Part shown: one piece after another, positions 6,956 through 14,256 of the stretch | How positions within the stretch are numbered: position 1 is the stretch's first letter | Layout of the letters: every line of letters begins with the position of its first letter | NCBI GenBank assembly: GCA_010365215.1 | Contig: JAAFGT010000014.1 | Location: 1-60,135, forward strand | Direction of reading: 5' to 3' | From: Acidipila sp. | Lineage (GTDB): Bacteria; Acidobacteriota; Terriglobia; Acidiferrales; UBA7541 | DNA: 60,135 bases | The notes under the pieces: generated by a model | Databases searched by the model: none | The model's input: only the letters and a program-made list of their open reading frames with translations | What the model was told of the DNA's origin: nothing | Program-made: the position numbers and the translations under genes

Positions 6956-9295
6956 GTGGCGGCAAAATACACTCTGATCGGCAAGCCCATGCCCATGACG
7001 GACGCAAAGTCCAAAGTTACCGGGCAAGGGCTGTACACCGACGATATTTCCGTGCCGGGAATGCTGGTGGGACGAATATTGCATTCTCCGCATGCGCACG
7101 CGCTCATTCGCCGCATCGACACCGCGCGCGCCGCAGCGCTACCCGGCGTGAAGGCTGTAGTCACCGGCCTCGATGCGCCCAAGCCTTACGGCATTCTGCC
7201 GGTAGGCCACGACGAGCAGGTGCTGCAGTCCGGCAAGGCGCGCTACATTGGTGACAACATCGCCGCCGTCGCTGCCACCTCCGCGGAAATTGCCGAACAC
7301 GCTCTAAGCCTGATTGAAGTGGACTACGAAGTGCTTCCGGCATTTTTCGATCCGCGCGAGTCCATGAAAGCGGCGGCCGGGTGGATTCACGACACCAAGC
7401 CGAACAACATCGAGAAGGAATACCACCACCACTTCGGCAACGTGGACGAGGGCTTCGCGCAGGCGCAGTTCGTGCGCGAGGAGTCCTACTACGCCGGTGA
7501 AGTCACCCACGCCGCGATGGAGCCGCATTCCACGCTGGCCATCTGGGAGCCCGACCAGCGCATGACCGTCTATTCCTCGACGCAGGTGCCTTACTACCTG
7601 CACCGCACACTCTCCGACGTTTGCGAAATGCCCATGAGCCAGATTCGCGTGATCAAGCCGCTGATCGGAGGCGGATTTGGCGGCAAGAGCGAGATTATTC
7701 CGTTGGAAGTTGCCGCCGCAGTGCTGGCCAAAAAGGCCAAGCGCCCGGTAAAAATTACTTACACCCGCGAAGAAGTTTTTTACGCGCATCGCGGCCGGCC
7801 GATCACCTACGTGGATCTGAAAGTCGGCCTCACGCGCGAAGGCAAGATCACCGCCGTGGCCGCGCGCGTGGTGCAGGATGGCGGCGCCTACTGCGGGTAT
7901 GGCCCAGTCACCGTGCTTTATTCCGGCGCGCTGCTGGGCGCCATCTACGACATCCCCAACGTGAAGTATGACGGCTTCCGCGTGCTGACCAATAAGCCAG
8001 CGTGCGGAGCGATGCGCGGGCACGGCACGGTCAACGTGCGGTTCGCGTTTGAGGCCATGCTCGACGCGCTGGCACACGATGCCGGAATCGACCCGGTGGA
8101 CGTGCGCCGGCGCAATCTGCTGAATGCGCCGTGCATCACTGTCAACGGCCTTCGCGTCACCAGCTACGGCTTGCCGGAATGCATCGAGCGCGCCACCGAA
8201 CACGCCGGCTGGAATGATAAAAAAGGAAAGCTGCCGCGCGGACGCGGAATCGGAATGGCCTGCAGTCATTACGTGAGCGGCGCGGCGAATCCCATCGTGC
8301 GCTCGAACATCCCGCATACCACGGTCAACATTAAAGTCGATCGCGACGCCAGCATCACGGTTTTTACCGGCGCCGCCGAGATCGGGCAGGGTTCAGACAC
8401 CATGCACGTCCAACTCACCGCCGAAGTGCTGGGCGTGCGCCCCGATCGCGTGCACCTCGTGGTGGCGGACACCGATCTTACGCCAATCGATCTTGGCAGC
8501 TACTCCAGCCGCGTCACCTTTATGGCCGGCAACGCCTGCATCGCCGCGGCAAAAAATATGCGTGAGCAGATTCTGGCAGGCGTGGCAAAAAAACTTGGCT
8601 GTGAAGCAAGCGAGCTCGATCTTCGCGAGGAACAGCTTTTCGTGAAAGGTGAATCCGCGGCGCGCATGAATTTCGATCAGGCCATCGCCGCGGCGCTGGA
8701 ATTCCAGGGCGGGCTGGTGGCGCGGGGCACCTACCAGCCTCCGGAAACAGCGCGCGGAGGAAAATTTAAGGGCGCGGGAGTGGGGCCTTCGCCTTCCTAT
8801 AGTTACAGCGCGCAGGTCGCCGAAGTCAGCGTGGACGTCGAGACCGGACGCGTCACCGTGGAGAGTATCGTGGCGGCGCATGATTGCGGCCGCGCGCTCA
8901 ATCCGTTGACGGTCGAAGGTCAAATCGAGGGTTCGGTCTACATGGGACTCGGCCAGGCGTTGCAGGAAGAAATGATCTGGGAGAATGGCCGGCTGATGAA
9001 TCCAACGCTGCTCGAATACCGCATTCCCTCCACTCTGGAGACTCCGGAAATCGAATCGATCATCATCGAGAGCATCGATCCGGAGGGGCCGTTCGGCGCG
9101 AAAGAAGCCGGCGAAGGTTCTCTCGCTGCCACGATTCCGGCGATCGCCAACGCCATTTACGACGCCGTGGGCGTGCGCATCAACTCTCTCCCCATTACAC
9201 CCGAAAAAGTATTGGCAGCGCTGCAAGAAAAACAGAAACGCGAGCGAGCGGCCGCAACAAATATGTCCGGCAATGGCGGCGGAGGGGCGCGATGA
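6956..9295 (+). CDS. hcrA: 4-hydroxybenzoyl-CoA reductase alpha subunit, molybdopterin-binding
   Basis: This is the large catalytic subunit, 779 residues, of a molybdenum enzyme expected to remove the phenolic hydroxyl of 4-hydroxybenzoyl-CoA, giving benzoyl-CoA. It has the two xanthine-oxidase-family domains. Visible motifs are the IGGGFGGKSE cofactor loop, ACGAMRGHG, TGAAEIGQGSDT, the LGSYSSRVTFMAGNA segment that resembles HcrA, and the catalytic glutamate in GAKEAGEGS near residue 718. The GTG at 6956 follows hcrC directly, and its stop overlaps hcrB by ATGA, so the three subunits are co-translated. Confidence 0.87.
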   Translation: MAAKYTLIGKPMPMTDAKSKVTGQGLYTDDISVPGMLVGRILHSPHAHALIRRIDTARAAALPGVKAVVTGLDAPKPYGILPVGHDEQVLQSGKARYIGDNIAAVAATSAEIAEHALSLIEVDYEVLPAFFDPRESMKAAAGWIHDTKPNNIEKEYHHHFGNVDEGFAQAQFVREESYYAGEVTHAAMEPHSTLAIWEPDQRMTVYSSTQVPYYLHRTLSDVCEMPMSQIRVIKPLIGGGFGGKSEIIPLEVAAAVLAKKAKRPVKITYTREEVFYAHRGRPITYVDLKVGLTREGKITAVAARVVQDGGAYCGYGPVTVLYSGALLGAIYDIPNVKYDGFRVLTNKPACGAMRGHGTVNVRFAFEAMLDALAHDAGIDPVDVRRRNLLNAPCITVNGLRVTSYGLPECIERATEHAGWNDKKGKLPRGRGIGMACSHYVSGAANPIVRSNIPHTTVNIKVDRDASITVFTGAAEIGQGSDTMHVQLTAEVLGVRPDRVHLVVADTDLTPIDLGSYSSRVTFMAGNACIAAAKNMREQILAGVAKKLGCEASELDLREEQLFVKGESAARMNFDQAIAAALEFQGGLVARGTYQPPETARGGKFKGAGVGPSPSYSYSAQVAEVSVDVETGRVTVESIVAAHDCGRALNPLTVEGQIEGSVYMGLGQALQEEMIWENGRLMNPTLLEYRIPSTLETPEIESIIIESIDPEGPFGAKEAGEGSLAATIPAIANAIYDAVGVRINSLPITPEKVLAALQEKQKRERAAATNMSGNGGGGAR

Positions 9296-10287
9296 CGCTG
9301 CCTGCATTTCGCCTGGAGCGACCAGCTCGGCTGGCGGATGCGGTTCGCATCCTGGTTGCGCACGGGCCGGAAGCGATGATCATTGCCGGCGGCACGGACG
9401 TGGTGCCCAACCTGCAAATGAAGCTTTTTTCGCCGCGCGTGGTGGTGGATCTAAAACCGCTGCGGGAACTTGCCGGCATCGAGTTCACGCCTGCGAGCGG
9501 ACTGCGCATCGGCGCGATGACCACGCTCACGGCCATCATGCAATCCTCGTTAGTCCGCAGCAAATTTCCGGTATTGGCCAGTGCCGTTGGCACCATTGCC
9601 GGTCCGCTGCAGCGCAACATGGGCACGCTGGGTGGCAATCTTTGCCTGGAGACGCGCTGCCGGTGGTACAACCAGTCGCAATTCTGGCGGAATGCGCTGG
9701 GCGGATGTTTAAAGCTCGAAGGCGATGTGTGTCATGTAGCGCCCGCGGGGAAATTCTGCTGGGCTGCCTGGTCGGGTGACGCGGCGCCGGCTCTTCTGGC
9801 ACTTGACGCGGAGATTGAAATCACCGGCCCGGCGGGCGCGCGACGAATGCCGCTGGGCGATTTTTACACGAACGACGGCATGAGCCGCATCGCGCTGGCA
9901 CGCGGTGAAATGGTCACGGCGATTCATGTGCCGCCTCGCATGGCCGGCCGCCGCGGTGTCTACCACAAGCTGCGCATCCGCAACTCGATTGACTATCCGC
10001 TGGCTGGCGTCGCGGTGACCATGGACGCCGACGCACAGGGTGTATGCCGCGAAGCGCGCGTAGCGGTTTCAGCGGTGAATCCCGCTCCGCTGCTGGTGAA
10101 GGAGGCAGGCGAGCTTCTCACCGGGCGCCGCCCGTCCGCCGAGCTGATGGAAGAAATCGCCCACGCTGCCATTTCCACCGGTAAACCACTCACTACCTCG
10201 GCTTCCACTCCGGTCTATCGACGCGAAATGTTGAAGCTATTTACGCGCCGGGCCCTTGAAGAACTCTGGCAGAATGGGCGCGCGTAG
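9292..10287 (+). CDS. hcrB: 4-hydroxybenzoyl-CoA reductase beta subunit, FAD and [4Fe-4S]
   Basis: This is the FAD-binding subunit, 331 residues. FAD motifs are IIAGGTDVVP (30-39) and GTLGGNLC (111-118). What marks it as HcrB rather than any xanthine-dehydrogenase middle subunit is the extra loop with Cys123-x15-Cys139-x7-Cys147-x8-Cys156. From memory the Thauera enzyme binds its [4Fe-4S] cluster with Cys122, 138, 146 and 155, the same spacing. That cluster links FAD to the other centres and allows the inverted electron flow of a reductase. The ATG at 9292 overlaps the hcrA stop. Confidence 0.9.
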   Translation: MTLPAFRLERPARLADAVRILVAHGPEAMIIAGGTDVVPNLQMKLFSPRVVVDLKPLRELAGIEFTPASGLRIGAMTTLTAIMQSSLVRSKFPVLASAVGTIAGPLQRNMGTLGGNLCLETRCRWYNQSQFWRNALGGCLKLEGDVCHVAPAGKFCWAAWSGDAAPALLALDAEIEITGPAGARRMPLGDFYTNDGMSRIALARGEMVTAIHVPPRMAGRRGVYHKLRIRNSIDYPLAGVAVTMDADAQGVCREARVAVSAVNPAPLLVKEAGELLTGRRPSAELMEEIAHAAISTGKPLTTSASTPVYRREMLKLFTRRALEELWQNGRA

Positions 10288-10326
10288 CAGCGGGGCGCAT
10301 TCCGCCGGCGGTGGCGAGAGATTACT

Positions 10327-11193
10327 TTGACGCCGATCATGACTCCGATCATCGATATCCACATACACATCCAGCCGCTGCACATGTTCAAGCCCGAGGC
10401 GCTGGAACTGGTCAAGCGCGGCCGGCGGGATTACGCCCAGGTCGAGGAATTTTCCGCGAAACCGGCATCTTTTTTGAAGTTTCTAGACGACCTCGGTATC
10501 GAGCGCGCCGGGATCATCAATTACGTGAGCCCTGAAGTGATCGGTTTCCCGCCCGCGGTTAACGATTGGGCCGCGAAATATTGCTCCGCTGCGCCTGACC
10601 GGCTGATTGCTTTCGGGTCGGTGCATCCCAAGTTCGTGCCCGACACTGGCGGCGAAGTGGATCGCCTGGCCAGGCTGGGCATCCGCGGGTTGAAGGTGCA
10701 TCCTTCGCACCAGCTTTTTTCTCCCAACGATTACCGGCACGGCTTCGGCCCGCTGGCTTCTCTCTACGAACGTGCTGCGGCGAACGGCATGCCGGTCATG
10801 ATCCACACGGGAACATCTATTTTTCCGGGCGCGCGCAACGTTCACGCGCAGCCCATGCTGGCTGACGACGTGAGCGTCGATTATCCCAACCTGGTCGTGA
10901 TCCTCGCGCACGGCGGCAGGCCGCTGTGGATGAACGAAGCGTTCTTCCTGGTCCGCCGGCACAAAAACATGTACATGGATATTTCCGGCATCCCTCCGCA
11001 AAAGCTGCTGGAATATTTTCCGCGCATCGAGGAGATTGCCGACAAGGTTCTGTTCGGCACGGACTGGCCGGGCCCGGGCGTCCCCGATATACGGGGTAAT
11101 ATTGAGAAATTCATGGGGCTGCCGATTGCGGACGGCGCTCGGCGGAAAATTCTCTACGACAACGCGGCGCGGCTGTTCCCCGTGCACAAATAA
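10327..11193 (+). CDS. Amidohydrolase-2 family metal-dependent hydrolase
   Basis: This TIM-barrel hydrolase or decarboxylase belongs to the ACMSD-related amidohydrolase_2 family. The metal motif HIHI (from IIDIHIHIQ) opens the protein, MIHTGTS and VILAHGGRPLW carry the later histidines, and LFGTDWPGPG carries the C-terminal aspartate. Length is 288 residues. The TTG at 10327 has GAGAG six bases upstream; the ATG at 10339 is an alternative. It follows hcrB by 39 bp and precedes a hydroxyacyl-CoA dehydrogenase, so it may act on a ring-derived carboxylate (inference). Its substrate is unknown. Confidence 0.82.
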   Translation: MTPIMTPIIDIHIHIQPLHMFKPEALELVKRGRRDYAQVEEFSAKPASFLKFLDDLGIERAGIINYVSPEVIGFPPAVNDWAAKYCSAAPDRLIAFGSVHPKFVPDTGGEVDRLARLGIRGLKVHPSHQLFSPNDYRHGFGPLASLYERAAANGMPVMIHTGTSIFPGARNVHAQPMLADDVSVDYPNLVVILAHGGRPLWMNEAFFLVRRHKNMYMDISGIPPQKLLEYFPRIEEIADKVLFGTDWPGPGVPDIRGNIEKFMGLPIADGARRKILYDNAARLFPVHK

Positions 11194-11229
11194 TCAGGAA
11201 TTGGCGCGCGGCGCCGCTATAAGGCGGGC

Positions 11230-12099
11230 ATGGACGTAAAAACGATTACCGTGATTGGCGCCGGGACCATGGGGCGGGGCATCGCCTACGCGGCTGCGCT
11301 GGGCGGCTTTCGCACCATCCTCGAGGATGTGCAGCCCGAACAGCTCCAGCAGGCGCTGGCTACCATAAGCACATCGCTCGATGAAGGCATGCAGCGCGGG
11401 AAGGTAACCGCGCAACAGAAAATCGAAACGCTGGCGCGGATTTCCACGGCAAATTCGGTTGACCTGGCCTGCCGCGACGCCGATCTGATCATCGAAGCGG
11501 TGCCCGAAGATTTGGAAATGAAGATCGACATTTTCTGTATCCTGGAAAAGTTTGCCAGGCCGGGCGCTATTTTCGCGACCAATACCTCGTCGCTTTCAGT
11601 CACGGAGATCGCCGCGGTCACCAGCCGGCCGGAGCTGTGCATCGGTCTGCATTTTTTTAACCCCGTTCCGAAGATGAAGCTGCTGGAAATTGTGCGCGCG
11701 CTGGAAACTTCCGAGCAGACGGTGAATGCCTGCCGCGAAGTGGGCATAAAGATGGGCAAGGAGGTGGTGGTAATCCGTGAATCGCCCGGATTCATCACCA
11801 GCCGCATCAACGCCATGATCGGCAACGAAGCGTTTTACATGCTGGAGCAGGGCATCGCCTCGGCGCGCGAGATCGATACGGCCATCAAGCTGGGGCTCAA
11901 CCATCCCATGGGCCCATTCGAGCTGGTGGACCTGGTGGGGCTGGATGTGCGTCTGTCGATTCTGGAATATCTGCACCGCACGCTCGGCGAGAAGTTCCGG
12001 CCTTGCCCGCTTTTGGTGCAGCACGTCAAGGCTGGCCGGCTGGGACGCAAAGCCGGGCGCGGCGTCTACGAATATCACCAACCGGAGAAGAAGGTTTAA
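11230..12099 (+). CDS. 3-hydroxyacyl-CoA dehydrogenase (3-hydroxybutyryl-CoA dehydrogenase type)
   Basis: This 289-residue NAD-dependent enzyme oxidises 3-hydroxyacyl-CoA to 3-ketoacyl-CoA or the reverse. The N-terminal Rossmann motif is VIGAGTMGRGIA. Catalytic-region motifs are TNTSSLSVTEIA, GLHFFNPVPKMKLLEIV with the active histidine, and ESPGFITSRI. The C-terminal dimer domain starts near NHPMGPFELVDLVGLDV. Length matches stand-alone Hbd/PaaH proteins. In this block it could carry out the dehydrogenation after ring opening (inference). The next gene begins one base after its stop. Confidence 0.92.
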   Translation: MDVKTITVIGAGTMGRGIAYAAALGGFRTILEDVQPEQLQQALATISTSLDEGMQRGKVTAQQKIETLARISTANSVDLACRDADLIIEAVPEDLEMKIDIFCILEKFARPGAIFATNTSSLSVTEIAAVTSRPELCIGLHFFNPVPKMKLLEIVRALETSEQTVNACREVGIKMGKEVVVIRESPGFITSRINAMIGNEAFYMLEQGIASAREIDTAIKLGLNHPMGPFELVDLVGLDVRLSILEYLHRTLGEKFRPCPLLVQHVKAGRLGRKAGRGVYEYHQPEKKV

Positions 12100-12100
12100 T

Positions 12101-12808
12101 TTGGGCGTTAATTTAAGCATTGCACAAAAGATTGTGATCCAGCAGGGCGACCTCACCGATATGGATGTGGACGCCATCGTCAACGCTGCGAACAACGATC
12201 TGCAACTCGGCGGCGGCGTCGCCGGGGCCATACGGCGTAAAGGCGGCGCGGCGATCCAGCAAGAGTGCGATGCCATCGGCTCGATTCCCATCGGATCCGC
12301 CGCGGTGACCACCGGCGGCAACCTCAAAGCGCGTCACGTGATCCATGCCGCGAGCATGTCGCTGGGCGGCCGCACCACCGCAGAGACGCTGCGCCGCTCG
12401 ACGCTGTACTCGCTCCATCTAGCCGCGGAGCATGGCCTGCGCAGCATCGCCTTTCCCGCCGTGGGCACGGGCATTGCCGGATTTCCCCTGGACGAATGCG
12501 CTGAAATTATGCTGCACGAGGCTGTAGCGCACCTGGCGGGAAAGACCAGCATTGAAAAGATTTTCTTTGTGCTGTTCGACGAGGCGGCAAAGAAAGAGTT
12601 CAACGCCGCCTGGCGCGAGATGCGGGCGCGGGGCGAAGTGGACGCAAAGGCGACGCAGACCGCTAGCGGGAAGATAATTCCCGGCCGCGATAAGAGCATT
12701 TCCGGGGATCCCATGCCTCTTCGCGGGCAACCGGACCCTCACGAGACGAGCCGCACCAAGTCGGGAGCCGGCAAGACGCGGCAGAGTCCGCCGGGGCGAA
12801 ATAAGTGA
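12101..12808 (+). CDS. Macro-domain protein
   Basis: This 235-residue protein has a macro domain in residues 1-175, a fold that binds ADP-ribose and often removes it from proteins or from O-acetyl-ADP-ribose. Motifs are DAIVNAANNDLQLGGGVAGAI, the NaaN and GGGVAGA loops of the ligand pocket, and FPAVGTGIAGFPLDECA. The last 55 residues are basic, Gly/Arg-rich and probably disordered. I chose the TTG at 12101, preceded by GGAGAAGAAGG, since no ATG fits the domain start. It overlaps the next gene by GTGA. Its link to the acyl-CoA genes upstream is unclear. Confidence 0.88.
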   Translation: MGVNLSIAQKIVIQQGDLTDMDVDAIVNAANNDLQLGGGVAGAIRRKGGAAIQQECDAIGSIPIGSAAVTTGGNLKARHVIHAASMSLGGRTTAETLRRSTLYSLHLAAEHGLRSIAFPAVGTGIAGFPLDECAEIMLHEAVAHLAGKTSIEKIFFVLFDEAAKKEFNAAWREMRARGEVDAKATQTASGKIIPGRDKSISGDPMPLRGQPDPHETSRTKSGAGKTRQSPPGRNK

Positions 12809-13077
12809 AGACGGAACAGCTCGAAAAGGTCCGCAGGCAACTGGCGCGTTACGAGCATCCGCTGTTCACCTTTGCGGCTCGCGAGGCAGGCGAAAACGTT
12901 GAGGTGGTGATCGACTTTTGCACGCCCACGGATGGGGTGCATACCTACATCTATCCTCTCCGTCCGCGCGAAATCGAGCACCCGCAATTTCCCTGGTCCT
13001 TCCAGAAGCAGCTCTACGACTGCCTGCACGACTACGTCATTGAAATGTTCACGCGCAATCCCCAGCTCGACGAGTAA
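12805..13077 (+). CDS. Small unknown protein
   Basis: I do not recognise this 90-residue acidic protein. It starts at a GTG overlapping the macro-domain stop and ends 9 bp before the MidA-like gene, so it is part of that operon. The sequence has a helical N-terminus (QLEKVRRQLARYEHP), then beta-like segments VEVVIDFCTP and HTYIYPLRP, and a Tyr/His-rich end. There is no signal peptide or membrane segment. Confidence 0.7.
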   Translation: MKTEQLEKVRRQLARYEHPLFTFAAREAGENVEVVIDFCTPTDGVHTYIYPLRPREIEHPQFPWSFQKQLYDCLHDYVIEMFTRNPQLDE

Positions 13078-13086
13078 TCGGCGGCT

Positions 13087-14232
13087 ATGCGCGCAACGCC
13101 TCTGCTGAAAATTCTTCGCGATCGCATGCGTGCGAGCGGCCCGCTCACCTTCGCCGAGTACATGGAGGCGTGCCTGTATCACCCCGAACATGGCTACTAC
13201 TCGCGGCCCGAGGTGCGCCGATTTGCGGACTACTACACCAGCGTGGACGTGCACCCCATCTTCGCGCGGCTCCTGGCCCGTCAACTGGCGGAGATGTGGG
13301 AGGTCCTGGGTTGCCCCTCAGAATTTGTCGCGGTGGAAGCGGGTGCGGGCGAGGGACGCTTGGCCGCGGAGATTTTAAATTTCTCTTCGCGAACATTACC
13401 AGAGTTCTTCCGCGCGTTGCGCTACGTGGCCGTAGAGCGCGGCAAAGGCAGGCGGGAAACCCTGGAAAAGGCGCTAGCGACACACATCGTGACCGGTTCC
13501 GCCCGAACGTCACACGAGTTGCCGGAGAAAATTGCCGCCGGCTGCATTTTGTCGAATGAGTTCTTCGACGCGCTGCCCGTGCACCGGGTAGTGCAGGAGA
13601 AAGGGCAACTAAGAGAGATCTACGTTGTTGAGAAAAACGAGGGACTCGGTGAGATTCACGAAAAAAGCAGCCAGTCGACAGTGGCCAGGTATTTCAGCCA
13701 GCAGAATATCGAGTTGCAAGAAGGCCAGCACGCCGAGGCGGGACTGGCGGCGTGCGCCTGGATGGGCGACGCGGCGCGGCGGCTGGATCGCGGCTTTATC
13801 TTGACCATCGATTACGGATACGAAGCGCAGCAGCTCTACAGCGAGCAGCATCGTCGAGGCACGGTGATGGCCTACGAACACCATCAGGCCACGGAGGAAT
13901 ATTACTCCGCGCCGGGGGAACAAGACTTGACCGCCCACGTGAATTTCAGCGCGCTCGATTCATTGCCGGGAATAGCACTGCTGTCGGAACTGCCGGAAAA
14001 AAAGTTACAGCGGACGGGTCTGGTGTCGCAGACCGCGTTCCTGATGGCTCTCGGAAAACGGAACGAATTTGGCGATCTCTACGATGCCGGGCAGAGCGAG
14101 GCCGAACAGTCGAGCGCGCGGCTGCGACTAAAAACTTTGATCCACCCCGAAGGGATGGGAGAAATGTTCAAAGTGCTGATACAGCACAAGGGAATCGAAT
14201 CGCCGCGCTTGACGGGGCTCGCCGGAATTTGA
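13087..14232 (+). CDS. MidA/NDUFAF7-family SAM-dependent methyltransferase
   Basis: This protein of 381 residues belongs to the family of mitochondrial NDUFAF7, which methylates an arginine of a complex I subunit. Family features are FAEYMEACLYHPEHGYYS near the N-terminus, the SAM-binding segment VAVEAGAGEGRLAAEIL, ILSNEFFDALPVHRV, and FILTIDYGYEAQQLY. It is the last gene of the + strand run and converges with the gene ending at 14257. The bacterial role of the family is not firmly known. Confidence 0.88.
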   Translation: MRATPLLKILRDRMRASGPLTFAEYMEACLYHPEHGYYSRPEVRRFADYYTSVDVHPIFARLLARQLAEMWEVLGCPSEFVAVEAGAGEGRLAAEILNFSSRTLPEFFRALRYVAVERGKGRRETLEKALATHIVTGSARTSHELPEKIAAGCILSNEFFDALPVHRVVQEKGQLREIYVVEKNEGLGEIHEKSSQSTVARYFSQQNIELQEGQHAEAGLAACAWMGDAARRLDRGFILTIDYGYEAQQLYSEQHRRGTVMAYEHHQATEEYYSAPGEQDLTAHVNFSALDSLPGIALLSELPEKKLQRTGLVSQTAFLMALGKRNEFGDLYDAGQSEAEQSSARLRLKTLIHPEGMGEMFKVLIQHKGIESPRLTGLAGI

Positions 14233-14256
14233 ATCTGACGAAAAAAGGCGCGTTCG

